The notes: generated from the letters alone by a model not told the origin. A stretch of 64,000 bases of DNA from Pegoplata infirma (GCA_963921195.1 OY992539.1:98216964-98280963); one strand, 5' to 3'; counted from the stretch's first letter, positions 46,402-57,343 are shown. Numbers and translations: made by a program.

Positions 46402-46876
46402 TCTGTTCTTCTATATGCAATGGAGGTATGGACCATAAAAGCAGTAGACGTAAAGAAGCTTGAAGCCTTTGAAATATGGATCTATCGAAGAATTCTTAGA
46501 ATACCAGGGACCCATTTTGTATCGAACCGAGAAGTACTCAGACAAATGCACCGAAGTAGAGAGATAATAATCACCATAAAGAAGCGAAAAACTGGGCCAC
46601 ATTACGAGGAACCGAAAATACAAATTATTACAAATTATCACGCGAACAAATGTTGAAGGACGGCCTAGTAGAGGAAGAAAAGAAATGGCTTAGTAACATA
46701 TGTACAAGCGTGGACTGGTATCCGTGATGCAGGCAACCTGTTTAGCGAGGCGAGAAATCGAGAAACTTTTTCAGAGATAGTAAAAAACTTATGATATGTA
46801 TCATTTAAAATAATGTAAAATTAATGGAAATGGTCGCTTACATTCGGAAAACGAATTGGCAAATAAAGAAGAAGAA
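46397..46876 (+). pseudogene. LINE (non-LTR retrotransposon) reverse-transcriptase C-terminal fragment and 3' tail
   Basis: The first frame reads LLYAMEVWTIKAVDVKKLEAFE then WIYRRILRIPG and NREVLRQMHRSREIIITIKKRK, the typical C-terminal (thumb and tail) region of insect LINE ORF2 proteins. A one-base frameshift near 46595 moves on to LGHITRNRKYKLLQII..VEGRPSRGRK. Another shift leads to WTGIRDAGNLFSEARNRETF ending at 46794. The tail has TAAAGAAGAAGAAAG near 46862-46876, like LINE 3' ends with AAG repeats. Most of the element is missing (5' truncation or loss). It cannot be active. The clade (RTE, Jockey or CR1-like) is not settled. Confidence 0.85.
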
Positions 46877-46879
46877 AGT

Positions 46880-47570
46880 CTCAACCCTAGTAATTAGGGA
46901 CAGGGCAAAAAGTCTCACTAATCTCAAAAAAAAAAAAATGGAGAAAAACCTTTTGATACACACTCGAAAGTATTCGTCCATCACTAATAGAAATTTGTAC
47001 TTGACAGTAATGAAAATCTACGTAACAATGTCGGAGCGGTTGACGTTTTCGGTTATGAGAGAGTATAGGCGCAAACCAAAGGCGGTAGCGGAAAATTCTG
47101 TCATATGCTAATTTTTACACTATTTTTTTCACTTTTTCTTTACTTTTTTATTTAAATTTATTGTTTTTTTAATATCAATAAGATTTTCTCTCATAGATTT
47201 CTAAGAAAAAAAATTTGCATTAAAGTTTGTAATGTCCTTTTAACGCAATTAAAATTTCAGAAAGGAGTTTTTCGCATTGTTGAGCAATTAATTTTCAAAG
47301 TTTGTTAGAGCGTTAAAAGGATAATCTAAGCTTAAATACAAAATTTTGGTTATTGAAATCTATGGTGTCTGTTCAAGTGTGAACATTGATTTAATTTATT
47401 ATTTTTATATTTATATTTATCTTTTAAAATTTTATATTTATATTTATCTTTAGATTCTAGGAAAAGGGATCATTTAAAATCCCAAAATACACTTTAATGA
47501 TTGTGAATTTTCCCACTCATTTAAAATAACACAAACGGATAGTAAAACCGTCACTTATTGTTAGACTAGC
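46880..47570. other. unclassified intron
   Basis: 46985-47030 shares GAAATTTGTACTTGACAGTAATG with repeat J. 47396-47455 has short ATTTATATTTATCTTT repeats. The ORF at 46824-47111 overlaps the LINE tail and has no support as a gene. Confidence 0.4.
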
Positions 47571-47574
47571 ATTT

Positions 47575-47822
47575 CAATAAGAGTATTTCATAAGAATTAA
47601 ATACTTTTTTCATTAAAGTAATGAACAATTTTACGATAATACAATTTATATTTTGTATGAACAATTTTCATTAATTTAATGAAACTTGTTCTTGTAATTA
47701 GATTTTATGATATCTATTTCATTAATTTAATGAATTCTTACATAGGTTCCCATTTAACGTCATTTTTCATAACATTAATGGGGATTTTCATTACTTTCAT
47801 GTACAAATTTCTATCAGTGTAG
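47575..47822 (-). repeat. dispersed repeat J, copy 2 (inverted)
   Basis: This is the reverse complement of 32453-32705, with the same order of ATTAAATACTTTTTTCATTAA, TTGTATGAACAATTTTCATT, AATGAAACTTGTTCTTG, CATAGGTTCCCATT and TGTACAAATTTCT blocks. Confidence 0.75.
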
Positions 47823-48010
47823 GAATTCTCGTAAAATAGGAGGTAAAAAAATCTAGTAAAAACACGAAACCTCCTTGTAAGTTTTATCGCGTAAAAAAAT
47901 TTGTAAATTTACAGCTTTATTGGTAAGAAGCTTGTAAGATTACAAAATTATTTGTAAAAAGCTTGTAAAATTACATGGAATTGTTGTAAAATAGTAGGAG
48001 GTAAAAAGAA
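47823..48010. mobile_element. fragment of the CACTCAAAA-type MITE interior
   Basis: It contains AGGAGGTAAAAAAATCTAGTA, ACCTCCTTGTAAGTTTTATCGCG, TTTATTGGTAAGAAGCTTGTAA and AAAAAGCTTGTAAAATTAC, as in 5931-6475. Neither terminus is present. Confidence 0.65.
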
Positions 48011-48311
48011 AAAAAGAGTTACAACTTTTCTTTTCGTTTTAAAAGGTGTTTTTTTTTTGATTGCAGCTGTTTAAAAAAAAAAAAAACATGAAGGCTGTTT
48101 TTTTTTCTTTAAACTCCCCTTAATCATTTATAAAGCTCTATCAAATAACCAAAAATTAATATAATCGGTGATCCGCCAGTTAAATTTCCCATGGATTTGC
48201 TCATACATATTTTGTGTGGTTCTACACCGAAATTTAGAGCTGTAACAAAGGTTTTATTAAGGGTTTAACAAAAAATTGAGTAAACAAATCTTTGGTAAAA
48301 AAAAAATTTGA

Positions 48312-48555
48312 AATTTGAAAGGCTTACTGCAAGATCTTGATAAGCAACATTTTGTTTTTTAGTGTTCTTCGCCTTCTGCTGATGTTCCATTGACAGATTC
48401 TTGGCAGAAGTCTAGCATTAACCCTTCGAACAAGTATATTAAGAATAAAAGTTCTGCAAAAGTTCGATTTTCTGTATTATTTTAAAAGTTTTAAGGCAAA
48501 AACCACCAAAATATGAAATGTTGCTTATCGAGTTTTTACAATAAGCCCTTCAATT
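48312..48555. mobile_element. hairpin MITE, about 244 bp
   Basis: The left end AATTTGAAAGGCTTACTGCA then TCTTGATAAGCAACATTT is inverted at the right as AAATGTTGCTTATCGAG then ACAATAAGCCCTTCAATT. One end also occurs alone at 44358-44395. Confidence 0.75.
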
Positions 48556-48719
48556 GTAAAAACAAAATAAGCCTTTGAAATTTGAGTTACACTCCTGGCT
48601 AAACATTTTTCCCTAAGGCAATTTCAGACTCTTAGATATTTACACATGTGCTTAAGCCGTTTTCCCTGTGGACTGTCTAATGCATATTCATCGATAACAA
48701 TATAAATGGTACATATGTA

Positions 48720-49145
48720 TGTGTGAGAATGTATTCACACACCCAAGTGTATAATGCAATTAGTATTATCTTTATAATGTTGATCATCATCATTGTTCTA
48801 ATCGTCATCAGAATTGTATTTATTGTCGTCGTCGTAGTCTTTGTCGTCGTCATGGTTCTTATTATATTACTGCGTAGTTACAAACACACACAAACACCAT
48901 GCTTATATATGTGTAAGCTGTGCGGCAAGGCAAATGCAACATTTTGCTGTCGCATTATGGTTTTTGTGATGTTGCACAAGGACACTAAAATTTGAAAATC
49001 TAAAGCAATAAATCAATTGTTATACAACAAATTTGTTCTAATGGTCAAAACCACAAAATTTTTGAAATGAATGTATGTATTTGTGGGTGAATGTAGGTGA
49101 ATCATGTGTATGTGGGTGAATGTGGGTGAATCATGTGTAACTATG
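48720..49145. repeat. low-complexity GTCGTC/ATCATC stretch and a GGGTGAATGT minisatellite
   Basis: 48780-48870 is a run of imperfect ATC/GTC triplets (an open frame of Ile/Val arises from it, 48723-48995, and is not credible). 49081-49145 repeats TGTGGGTGAATGTxGGTGAA about three times with ATCATGTGTA spacers. 49146-49714 shows no gene. Confidence 0.55.
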
Positions 49146-49714
49146 AAAGAGTGGTCTGAAAAAGAAAAACTAATATGATAAAGCCTTTAAGGGGAAAACT
49201 TGTTTTTGCTGAACTTTATGGAAGTTAAATATCAAGTGTTTTTAAAATACAAAAATTGTTTGCAAAACTTATTTATTCAGACTACCCTTTCTGTTTATTC
49301 CGTATGTATAAACTAAAGAACCGGATACCGGAAATTTTATGAATATTTACATTATTTCCAATAAACAGTATTTCATTTCATTCATATTCATAGGAATTCA
49401 TGTTTAAGATACTTATTGTTAGCTGCATACATTTGTTCAAAAATGTACGTACAAAATAACACATTATATGGTTTTGCAGCAAAACTTTAAGTTTAATATC
49501 ATTCCTACAATTGTTGGAGAAAATAAATATGAATATCTTTATAAATATGGTATGTAGTATATCTATTGTGTTGTAACTGTATTGGCTGTTGTGGATTTTG
49601 AACTAAAACTATAAAACCTTTTTAGCCAGAAATGCAAGTTATTGTTTAAGTTACATATTTATTTGATATTTTAATTACAATAGTATGCCAAAAATGTTTA
49701 AATCGATATATGAG

Positions 49715-49870
49715 AAAATTGCGATTATTGGATTTTAAGTTTTTCTGTATGAACAATATCTTTAAATCTAAGACTTCTTCTTAAAGAAAAATATCTTAGA
49801 ATGTAACATTTTTTAATAGGAAACATGCCACAGAATTTAATTTTTTTTTTAGGAAAAATGTCTTAGGGTC
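49715..49870. repeat. degenerate patch of the 35-bp satellite
   Basis: Words such as TAAATCTAAGACTTCTTCTT, AAAATATCTTAGAATGT, TTTAATAGGAAACATGCC and AGGAAAAATGTCTTAGG follow the 35-bp spacing with heavy divergence. Confidence 0.6.
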
Positions 49871-50067
49871 GAACCAGAATCAAATTGCGTTGCGCAAGAC
49901 GTAAAAAAAACAACAACATACAAATCAAATTTTAAATTTTTACATCCGTTTGATTTAGGTACCTCACATTTAAATATTAGAAACGAAAAATTATAGGGCG
50001 TTACACTTTACGCGATTTAATTTGATTATTTTATTCTTGCCGCTTACCGTAGTTATTACTTTTTGTA

Positions 50068-50340
50068 TTTTTATACCCACCACTTAAGTGATAGATATAA
50101 GTTTGTCATTCTGTTTGTAAAACCTCGAAATATTGGTCTAAGACACCATAAAGTATATATATTCATGATCCTCGATCGATTTTAAGACGATCTAGCGATG
50201 TCCGTCCGTCTGCCTGTTGAAAACACGCCGACATTTGAAAGACTTTACGGATTGGTTCAAAAGTTATAAGCAAAAGACTGAATTTTGGCAAGGGTTTTTC
50301 GTGAATTTAAGAGATAAAAAACACACTAACTTTCTACAAA
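50068..50340 (-). mobile_element. mini-me-like fragment
   Basis: TTATACCCACCAC, AGTTTGTCATTCTGTTTGTAA, GACACCATAAAGTATATATAT, GATCTAGCGATGTCCGTCCG and TCTGCCTGTTGAAAACACGC follow the order of mini-me-type elements, including the (TA)n and GTCC/GTCT parts. It stops at the two-copy element at 50341 and seems to continue at 52207-52330 (CTGAATTTAAGCCAAATCGG), so the latter may have inserted into it. An ORF at 50217 is spurious. Confidence 0.65.
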
Positions 50341-52206
50341 TATATGGACTTTTGTCATTAACTTTTAACGCTTGTGATATTTTACTAATTTCGCAATAAC
50401 ATTTTTATTTGTAAACTGGGTGGTACCTGTGAATGTAGATATGTTAAGGGAACCATAATGAGTATTTCTGCAAAGGCACAGCGCAAATAGTCTCACTATC
50501 TCATGGTAAGGAACGTTCAAAGTTGAAAAATGTAAAAAAATCGCTTGATACTCTCATGAAATTTTTCGTTCAAAGTTCCATATTGATGGGTGCGTTAAAG
50601 CTATTACTCCAAATTTAATACCGTTTAATCAGTAGACTTGGGCAATCATTTGGTGTAGGTTCAGTGGATGTGCCATCAATAAGAAAAAAGTTACATGGAC
50701 CTAAATCTTTGATACCAATTTTTTTCAATTTTCAATTTTTCGAGGTTTTTTGATTGTAGCTTTTGGTGCAAACCGTAATTTTAAAATTCAAATAGACATG
50801 GTAAAAGCCCTTGTAAATATGCACAATCTGAGACTGATTCGAGTGATGTGCTCGCAATGGTTACGAAGCTGCAGCTCTCCAAAGATGGGAAGAAAAAACG
50901 TGAATTTTTTAAAAAGTCTGTTTTTTGCGAGGCACACTCCCAGTTTTATTCCGAATGGTTCCGAATGCTTTGTGAACTTTATAATTTACCATTTCCCACT
51001 TGATTTACAAACGCACCCAAAAAATATTCAATTGCAAAAATTTTATGAGCTTTTTAAATTTTTTGCAAAATTTCGATATTTTAGTTTTGCATTATTTGAC
51101 AGCCAAATGTGCATGGCTGAAAGTTGAACATGTAGAAACAATGGTATATGCAAATATAATAAATCATGGAAAGCAACATTGATCAAAAGTTAATATTGGC
51201 GAATTCCGCGGCGTTTTTCTGTTTTTCGTTTTTTGTAAGGCACATCCAGGCCGCTCATCGAAATTGGTCAGTGAAAAGCGCGTTTGGTAGTATTTTTTAT
51301 GCTTTATCTTCAATCCATTCGCACCCAAAAACAATTGAAGTTTTAGTGGTTTTTTGGTGGTTTTAAATTTTTGATACTTTTAAATTTAATGGTTATATTA
51401 AATCTTACATTACTTAAAATAAAGTAGAAAAGAAATGTATTTAGATAGATTTTGACATGTATTATTCGAATAATATTTTAAAATTAGTCCATTGATTTTT
51501 GCAGTCGCGAAAATCGCGAAAAATCGCTAAAATTTTTTATAACCTTAATAAAATTAGTAATAACGTTTAAATATTTCGTAATAACCTTAATATTGTCATT
51601 ATTAATCATACTTTGAATAGTTTCAATATTCAGTGAAGGACAACACTGTAAAATCAGACATTTAACATTAAAAAAAAAAAAAAAATTCAAAATTATTAAA
51701 TTTTTTTTTTCAAAAATGTTCCCTTTAAACCTCTGCTGTTTCTTACCTATTAGAGATAGAATAATGGTGTTAACTAAGAATTTGTTGAGATTTTGTTAAT
51801 GCATTTGGTAATATTTTTTAAAAAAAAAATAAAACCGCTGGAAACATTTTTATTTCCAAAATATTGAAAAATGTGCCGAAAAAAATTGGTTAAATGCAAA
51901 TATCTCGATATTTAGCAAAGATTTTATGCATGTTTGAATATGTATTTTAGCTCTGGGTAAGCATAATACAAATTGGTACGTTTGGTTAACTTCGGATAAA
52001 AAATGTAATTTTGACAATTTTTTTACAAATGTTAACTTTAAACCGCCATATTTTTGGGTGCGATTGCTCAAATTAATGCACGCGGACGGATTTGAATTAC
52101 TTATTTATAATGTTATTTACCTACAAAGTCTTATCAATGTGCCACGAAAAAAAAATCGCAATTTTTTTTTCTTAAATATTAAAAGTTAATGACAATTGCT
52201 CATATA
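50341..52206. mobile_element. 1.86-kb element with inverted ends, copy 2 (opposite orientation)
   Basis: It is a full-length counterpart of 16361-18223 with the ends TATATGGAC.TTTGTCATTAAC and GTTAATGACAATTGCTCATATA. Length differs by only three bases. It carries the better-preserved copy of the shared ORF. Confidence 0.85.
50783..51127 (+). CDS. unrecognised ORF inside the two-copy element
   Basis: The frame is open from 50750 (a TTG) to the stop at 51127; the first in-frame ATG is near 50798. Residues include RVMCSQWLRSCSSPKMGRK and FFARHTPSFIPNGSE. It is the only substantial ORF of the element. Over the 97-104 codons shared with the copy at 17440-17739 there are no indels, with about seven synonymous and six amino-acid-changing codons; further upstream changes are mostly non-synonymous and the other copy has a stop. 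No known transposase motif was recognised. Its status as a gene is doubtful. Confidence 0.25.
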   Translation, partial: KIQIDMVKALVNMHNLRLIRVMCSQWLRSCSSPKMGRKNVNFLKSLFFARHTPSFIPNGSECFVNFIIYHFPLDLQTHPKNIQLQKFYELFKFFAKFRYFSFALFDSQMCMAES

Positions 52207-52387
52207 TATTTGTAGTTCCCCTGACTTGGTTCGTACTGAATTTAAGCCAAATCGGTCCAGTGGTTCAAAGGTTATTATCAAAACCGTGAATTTCAGATTA
52301 GTCTCACCTTAAATTTACGTGTTGAAAACCAGTCAAATATGTTTTAAAAACATTGATGAGTCACAAAAATATTTTACAACGTATTTT

Positions 52388-52930
52388 TATACCCTCCAGC
52401 AACAGTATGGGGGTATACTCACTTTGTCATTCCGTTTGTAACGCATAGACAATGTCTATTAGACATATCGGTTGGGGACCCCATAAAGTATATATTTTAT
52501 TGATACATGATAGATTCTAAGACATTCTGTGAATGTCCTTCCTTCCGTCTGTCTGAAGATGGCACGATACAGTCCATAATAAAAAAGTTAGCCTCCTGCA
52601 ATTTATCACGAATATGTTTTATGGTGCTAGGCAGATTAAGTTCGTAAATGGGCAAAATCGGCTCAGGGGGAAAAAAGTTCCCCATTAAAGAACTGAACCA
52701 ACCTCTGAACAAATACACTTTTTTTACATGTTTTTTTTTGTATTTTCGTTAAATAAATGAAACATTTGTTATATTTATCGGGATCGGAAGATGCTCTCAA
52801 CGTCCCCCACTGACCCCCATCTCCCCCCCCCCCCCCCCCTAAAAAAACAAACGCCCCTGCCAATTTTTTTACATTTTGGAGGATATAATAGATTCGTCAC
52901 AGCCGAATTTAACACTCTCACTTTTTGTCA
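52388..52930 (-). mobile_element. mini-me-like element, fairly complete
   Basis: TTATACCCTCCAGCAACAG, GGGGGTATACTCACTTTGTC, ATTCCGTTTGTAACGCATAG, CCCATAAAGTATATATT, GTCCTTCCTTCCGTCTGTCTG, AAATCGGCTCAGG, a run of 17 C at 52823-52839, and the terminus GATTCGTCACAGCCGAATTTAACACTC. This is the fullest example of the short type, about 540 bases. ORFs at 52497-52863 are artefacts. Confidence 0.75.
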
Positions 52931-53070
52931 CTCTTAAATATTTTTACTTTAAAAAAAAATACACTCAAAAAAAATGTTACATTCATAAAAAAATTTTACA
53001 CTCGAAAAAAATTTATTATTTTTTTTTTTTCAAAAATTACTAAAAAAAAAGTTTTTTATACAAAATAATA

Positions 53071-53317
53071 CACACAGAAAACAAATTTGCTAATTTCCAA
53101 CTGAAATTCAGTTGTTGCAACAAAAAATCGGTCGATGCATTTGAATTAAGGTTGAAACAACTAAATATCGGTAGTAAGAACCAATTTTTGTTATTACAAC
53201 TGTCTTTTAATTGAAACAACTAAAAAATTCGTTAACCACATCAAAATGTCGTAGCAGCAACCGAATTTTGAGTTAATACAACTGAAAAATTCAGTTGGAA
53301 ATTTATTTTTCTCTGTG
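53071..53317 (-). mobile_element. 247-bp TA-flanked MITE, copy 1
   Basis: The ends CACACAGAAAACAAATTTGC and (complement) CACAGAGAAAAATAAATTTCC are flanked by TA (53069-53070 and 53318-53319). Both lead into TTCCAACTGAA and CAGTTG repeats. The interior has repeated AACAACTGAA/TTCAGTTGTT words. It is the same length as, and inverted relative to, 54443-54689. Confidence 0.88.
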
Positions 53318-53394
53318 TATATTTCAAATCAAAAATGTTATTTTTTTTTTACGTTAAAAAATTTACTATCACTTAAAAAGGGCATTGTGGAGGG

Positions 53395-53440
53395 TATTCA
53401 GAGATTCGGCCAAGTCGAATTTAACTTTTCTACTTGTTCA
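53395..53440 (+). mobile_element. mini-me-like terminus fragment
   Basis: GGAGGGTATTCAGAGATTCGGCCAAGTCGAATTTAACTTTTCTACTTGTT is the hairpin terminus (GATTCGGCC..GTCGAATT) plus the ACTTGTT end shared with 38165-38225. Confidence 0.55.
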
Positions 53441-54442
53441 TGCATTATATAAATCTAATGCAGTACTTTGAGTCTTACCCAAAACAAAAATCATCAATCC
53501 AGTATTAGGTCAAGTAAGTTAATATTACCTTAGTCTACACACAGAGAAATGTTTAGTTGGAATTCCATTATGAAAACGGAATTTTGATAAATCTTATACA
53601 TTTTTAGTATTTATTGTAAATTTTTTATCACCATACCAAATAAATAACAGCAGTAATAATTAATTATCAATCGTGACCGAATGGATGTATCAGCAACTAA
53701 TAATTTGGTAAATATACCCAAACTATAAACTAATAAAGTTTTTGAAAAATATTTAGTGAGTACAACCATTTCTTTTAGTCTTTATTTTCCCTCTCGACCA
53801 ATAATCATTTGTTTAAATTAATAAATTCCAAAAACATTAGGTAATAGTATCCACAACTGAAAATGTTGGTTAACTGTACCAAATTTTCAATAATTTTTTA
53901 TTTTTGAAAAATTTGACTAAATTATAAATTTGTATTGGTATCCCTAACTAATAATTGGTCGTTAGGATTTCATTTCAATTACAAAGCGCTTCACGTCAAA
54001 AAAAAAAAATGAAAATAGTAATCATTTACAACAAAAAATTTGTTGTGTTCAGACGTTTTTTAAATTTTTAAATAAAATTCATGTAAAATTTCGTAAAAAA
54101 TGTTACAAATTTTGACGGTAAGTTGATACCACTGCCGAAATGCAATCAATTCAAATAAATAAATCTTATTTTAGATATTTGCACACTCAACTTAAATGCA
54201 GATGCTAAAGATGATATTTTACCCAGAAGTCGACAATAAAATCGTTTTTGAGCCAACTATAAAAAACTTTGGAACAGTTTCCAAGAAATCCTTAGAGTCC
54301 AAAGTGTCCAGAGAGTGGTAACAAATTTAAGGTTTGTAAATGCCAGAATATTGAAATTAAGAAAGGTTCATCCAAAACTATTCTCAGAATCGGAGACATT
54401 TTCTATAGGAAAAATGATTAAAAATCTGAAACTTTTTCTATA

Positions 54443-54689
54443 CACAGAGAAAAATAAATTTCCAACTGAATTTTTCAGTTGTATCAACTCAACATTCGGT
54501 TGCTGCTACTGCATTTCGCTGTTGCAAACGAATTATTTAGTTGTTTCAATTAAAATACAGTTGTATCTACAAAATTCAGTTGTAACTACAGATATTCAGT
54601 TGTTACAATCGTAATACAAAAGTATTAACCAAATTTTTGTTGCAACAACTGAATTTCAGTTGGAAATTAGCAAATTTGTTTTTTGTGTG
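54443..54689 (+). mobile_element. 247-bp TA-flanked MITE, copy 2, inside satellite array 3
   Basis: The ends CACAGAGAAAAATAAATTTCC and (complement) CACACAAAAAACAAATTTGC are flanked by TA (54441-54442, 54690-54691). Joining the flanks restores CTTTTTCTATAGGAAAAAT, the satellite consensus. Confidence 0.9.
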
Positions 54690-55069
54690 TAGGAAAAATT
54701 TTTTAAAACCTGATACTTTTTCTCTGAATCTGAGATTTTTAATATAGGAAAATTTTAGAATTTGAGACTTTTCCTTTTTTTCTATTAAAAAATCCTAGAA
54801 TTCTGAGATAGTATGTTTCCATAAAAAAATTCTAGAAGTCTGTGATATTTTTTTTGATTTTTTCATTGACATGTTTTCTTAAGAGATATATTTTGACTTC
54901 GATTTATTTTTGCTCTAGAAAGTCTCGCAGGTTCTGAGAAAATTTTTTTTTAGAAAAATTCTTAGATGTTAAATTTTTTCAATCACAATTATCAGTTTTT
55001 ATTTAATTTTTCTATTGTATGTATTTATTTCACTTTTTAAATTATAAAATTTTTACAATCAAATAAATT

Positions 55070-55500
55070 AGTAAAATTGCTAGAAAAAAAATATTAAAAA
55101 TTTTTATTTCAAAAAAAACAGTTTAAAAAGATATTGATTGGTACAACTATATAACGCTTTTTAAAATTCAATCACTATTACCAATGTCAATTTTAACATA
55201 AAAATATTCGGTTCTTATGATAGATATTTACCGGTAGAGACAACTGAATTGGCAGTGGAGGCAACTGAATATTGTGATAGTTTTTAGTAAAATTGCTAGA
55301 AAAAAAAAATATTAAAAATTTTTATTTCAAAAGAAACAGTTTAAAAAGATATTGATTGGTACAACTATATAACGCTTTTAAAATTCAATCACTATTACCA
55401 ATGTCAATTTTAACATAAAAATATTCGGTTCTTATGATAGATATTTACCGGTAGAGACAACTGAATTAGTAGTAGAGGCAACTGAATATTGTGATAGTTG
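55070..55500. repeat. tandem duplication, 216-bp unit, two copies
   Basis: 55070-55285 and 55286-55500 both start AGTAAAATTGCTAGAAAAAA and both contain TTGATTGGTACAACTATATA and GATATTTACCGGTAGAGAC. They differ by a handful of bases, so the duplication is recent. Confidence 0.93.
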
Positions 55501-55823
55501 GTGCAACCGCAAAAATTCAGTTGGCAAACAATTCAGTTTCAACAACTGAATCTATTTTCTGTGTGTACGGTAAGTCGTAGGGGAAAAATAATGCATTATA
55601 TAACTGTCACAATTTTTAAGGTTTTGCGGAGTTTAATTATAGAAGATTTTTTCTATAAGAAAAATATCTAATTTTCTGTAGAAAAATTGTCTTAGAACCT
55701 GAGACTTCTTCTCTTTAAAAATCTGAGAAATTTTCTATATAAAATATATCTCACAATCTGAGAGTTTTTCTGTAGCAAAAATACCTCAGAGTCAAAAATT
55801 TTTTCTCTACGGAAAATCTCTTA

Positions 55824-56385
55824 CAGCGGTATTCATAAGTAAAAGTTAGCAGCTGCTTATACATCGCAGACAACGAGCTGCTTACTAGAATATGTTTTTT
55901 CCTTAGCAAAATGTTAGCATAGAGTTTATTCATAACGATTTTTAAAATCTCTTGACTAAGAACAACCCTGTTTTTGAAAACCATTTGATTTTAGTTTCTT
56001 CACAATGCAGCAGCAAGCAGCAAACAGTAGGCAACAAAAATAAAAAGTTTTGTATTTAATTATAATTACAATTAAGTGAAGTATTTTGTATTTATTTATA
56101 TAAAAATAGCATACAACAAGCTGCATATACAAAAAATACCGCTTTTAATTACAATTATAAGTAAATACAGTACTTTGTATTATTATTGCTGTCTACTGCT
56201 TGCTGCTGCATTGTGAGGAAACACTTAATTGTCGTGAGAGAAATTTACTCAATTGAGAACTTTAATTGAGAGAGTTTAGTTAAGAGTTAACAACATTTTG
56301 TTTTCTTGTTAGCAAGGGTTTTACAATTTGTTATGAATAAAACACTTGTTAAATTCATGCCAACTTTTCGTTTTGAATACGGCTG
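55824..56385. mobile_element. Harbinger-type MITE with TTA duplication
   Basis: The ends CAGCGGTATTCATAAGTAAAA and (complement) CAGCCGTATTCAAAACGAAAA are flanked by TTA (55821-55823 and 56386-56388). The trinucleotide TTA target is typical of PIF/Harbinger elements. Inner pairing includes CAATGCAGCAGCAAGCAGCA / GCTTGCTGCTGCATTG. It inserted into satellite array 3. Non-coding. Confidence 0.85.
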
Positions 56386-57108
56386 TTAGAGTTTAAGACT
56401 TTTTCTAAAGGAGAAATGTTTCACAATCTGGAACTTTTTCTATAGGAAAAATGTATAAGAATCTGTAACTTTTTCTACAGGAAAATTGTATCAGAATCTG
56501 AAACTTAATCTATAGGAAAAATGTATCAGAATCTTAGACTTTATTTATAGGAAAAATGTTTCAGAATCTTAGAAAATGTCTTCGAAGATGAAACATTTTT
56601 ATTATAAGAAAAATGTTTCAAAATGTCTTCTAATCTGATACCTGTTTTATGAGAAAAATGTTTTACAATCTGACACTTCTTCTACAAGAAAAATGTCTCC
56701 GAATCTGAGACTTTTTCTATAGGAAAAATGTCTCAGAATCTGTGACTTTTTCTATAGGAAAAATGACTCACAATCTGAGACTTTATCTATTGAAAAAATG
56801 TGTCAGATTCTGAGACATTTCTCTTTTTCTATAGGACAAATATCTCAGAATCTGACACTTTTTCTGTAATGTATCAGAATCTGAGATTTTATCTTTCGTA
56901 AAAATTTCTCTGAATCTGAGACTTTTTCTTTCGGAAAAATATCTCAGATTCTGAGAATTTTTCTAAAAGAAAAATGTCTCCGAATTTGAGACTTTTTCTA
57001 TAAAAAAATGTCTTAGAATCTGAGACATTTTATGTGTGAAAAATTATTTAGAATCTGAGACTTTTTCTTTAGAAAAAATGTTTTAAATTTTCAGACTTTC
57101 AAGTGTAA

Positions 57109-57343
57109 ATCAAACCCTAATTTCTAGTCTATGCTCTAATTATACTTGAATTACAGTTGAATTTAATAGCATTCTCCAGCAAAACGAATACTTGAATTCA
57201 AGCCCTTTTTTAACACTGTAACATCAATGATAAGGCTGTTAAAACAGGGCCTGAATTCCAGTATCCGTTTTGCTGCAGTTTGTTATTGAATTCAAGTGTA
57301 ATTCAAGTATAAATCAAGCATAGGCTGAAATTTAGGGTTTGAT
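57109..57343. mobile_element. 235-bp hairpin MITE (ATCAAACCCTAA ends)
   Basis: ATCAAACCCTAATTTC, TACTTGAATTACA, CAGCAAAACGAATACTTGAATTC and TTAACA at the left pair with TTAAAACAGG, GAATTCCAGTATCCGTTTTGCTG, TGTAATTCAAGTA and AAATTTAGGGTTTGAT at the right. It lies directly after array 3. Confidence 0.82.

Larger units (their letters stand above)
53538..55565. mobile_element. 2.0-kb TA-flanked inverted-end element with satellite and nested MITE
   Basis: The left end CACACAGAGAAATG and right end (complement CACACAGAAAATAG) are flanked by TA (53536-53537 and 55566-55567). Subterminal CAACTGAA / TTAGTTGG words match the 247-bp MITE family. Inside are a 35-bp satellite patch (54370-54850), the 247-bp MITE at 54443-54689 and a 216-bp tandem duplication. 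The pairing of these distant ends is inference. Confidence 0.5.
54370..57090. repeat. 35-bp satellite, array 3 (discontinuous)
   Basis: Units combine TCTCAGAATCTGAGAC with TTTTTCTATAGGAAAAATG. Pieces are 54370-54442, 54690-54970, 55620-55823 and 56386-57090. Gaps are the 247-bp MITE, the end of the 53538-55565 element with its duplication, and the Harbinger-type MITE at 55824. The GG in CTATAGGAAAAATG distinguishes it from arrays 1 (CTATACG) and 2 (CTATAGA). Confidence 0.9.

Noticed and set aside
48723..48995. 90-codon ORF rich in Ile and Val resembling a membrane protein
   Set aside because: It arises from ATC/GTC triplet low-complexity DNA and has no conserved features.
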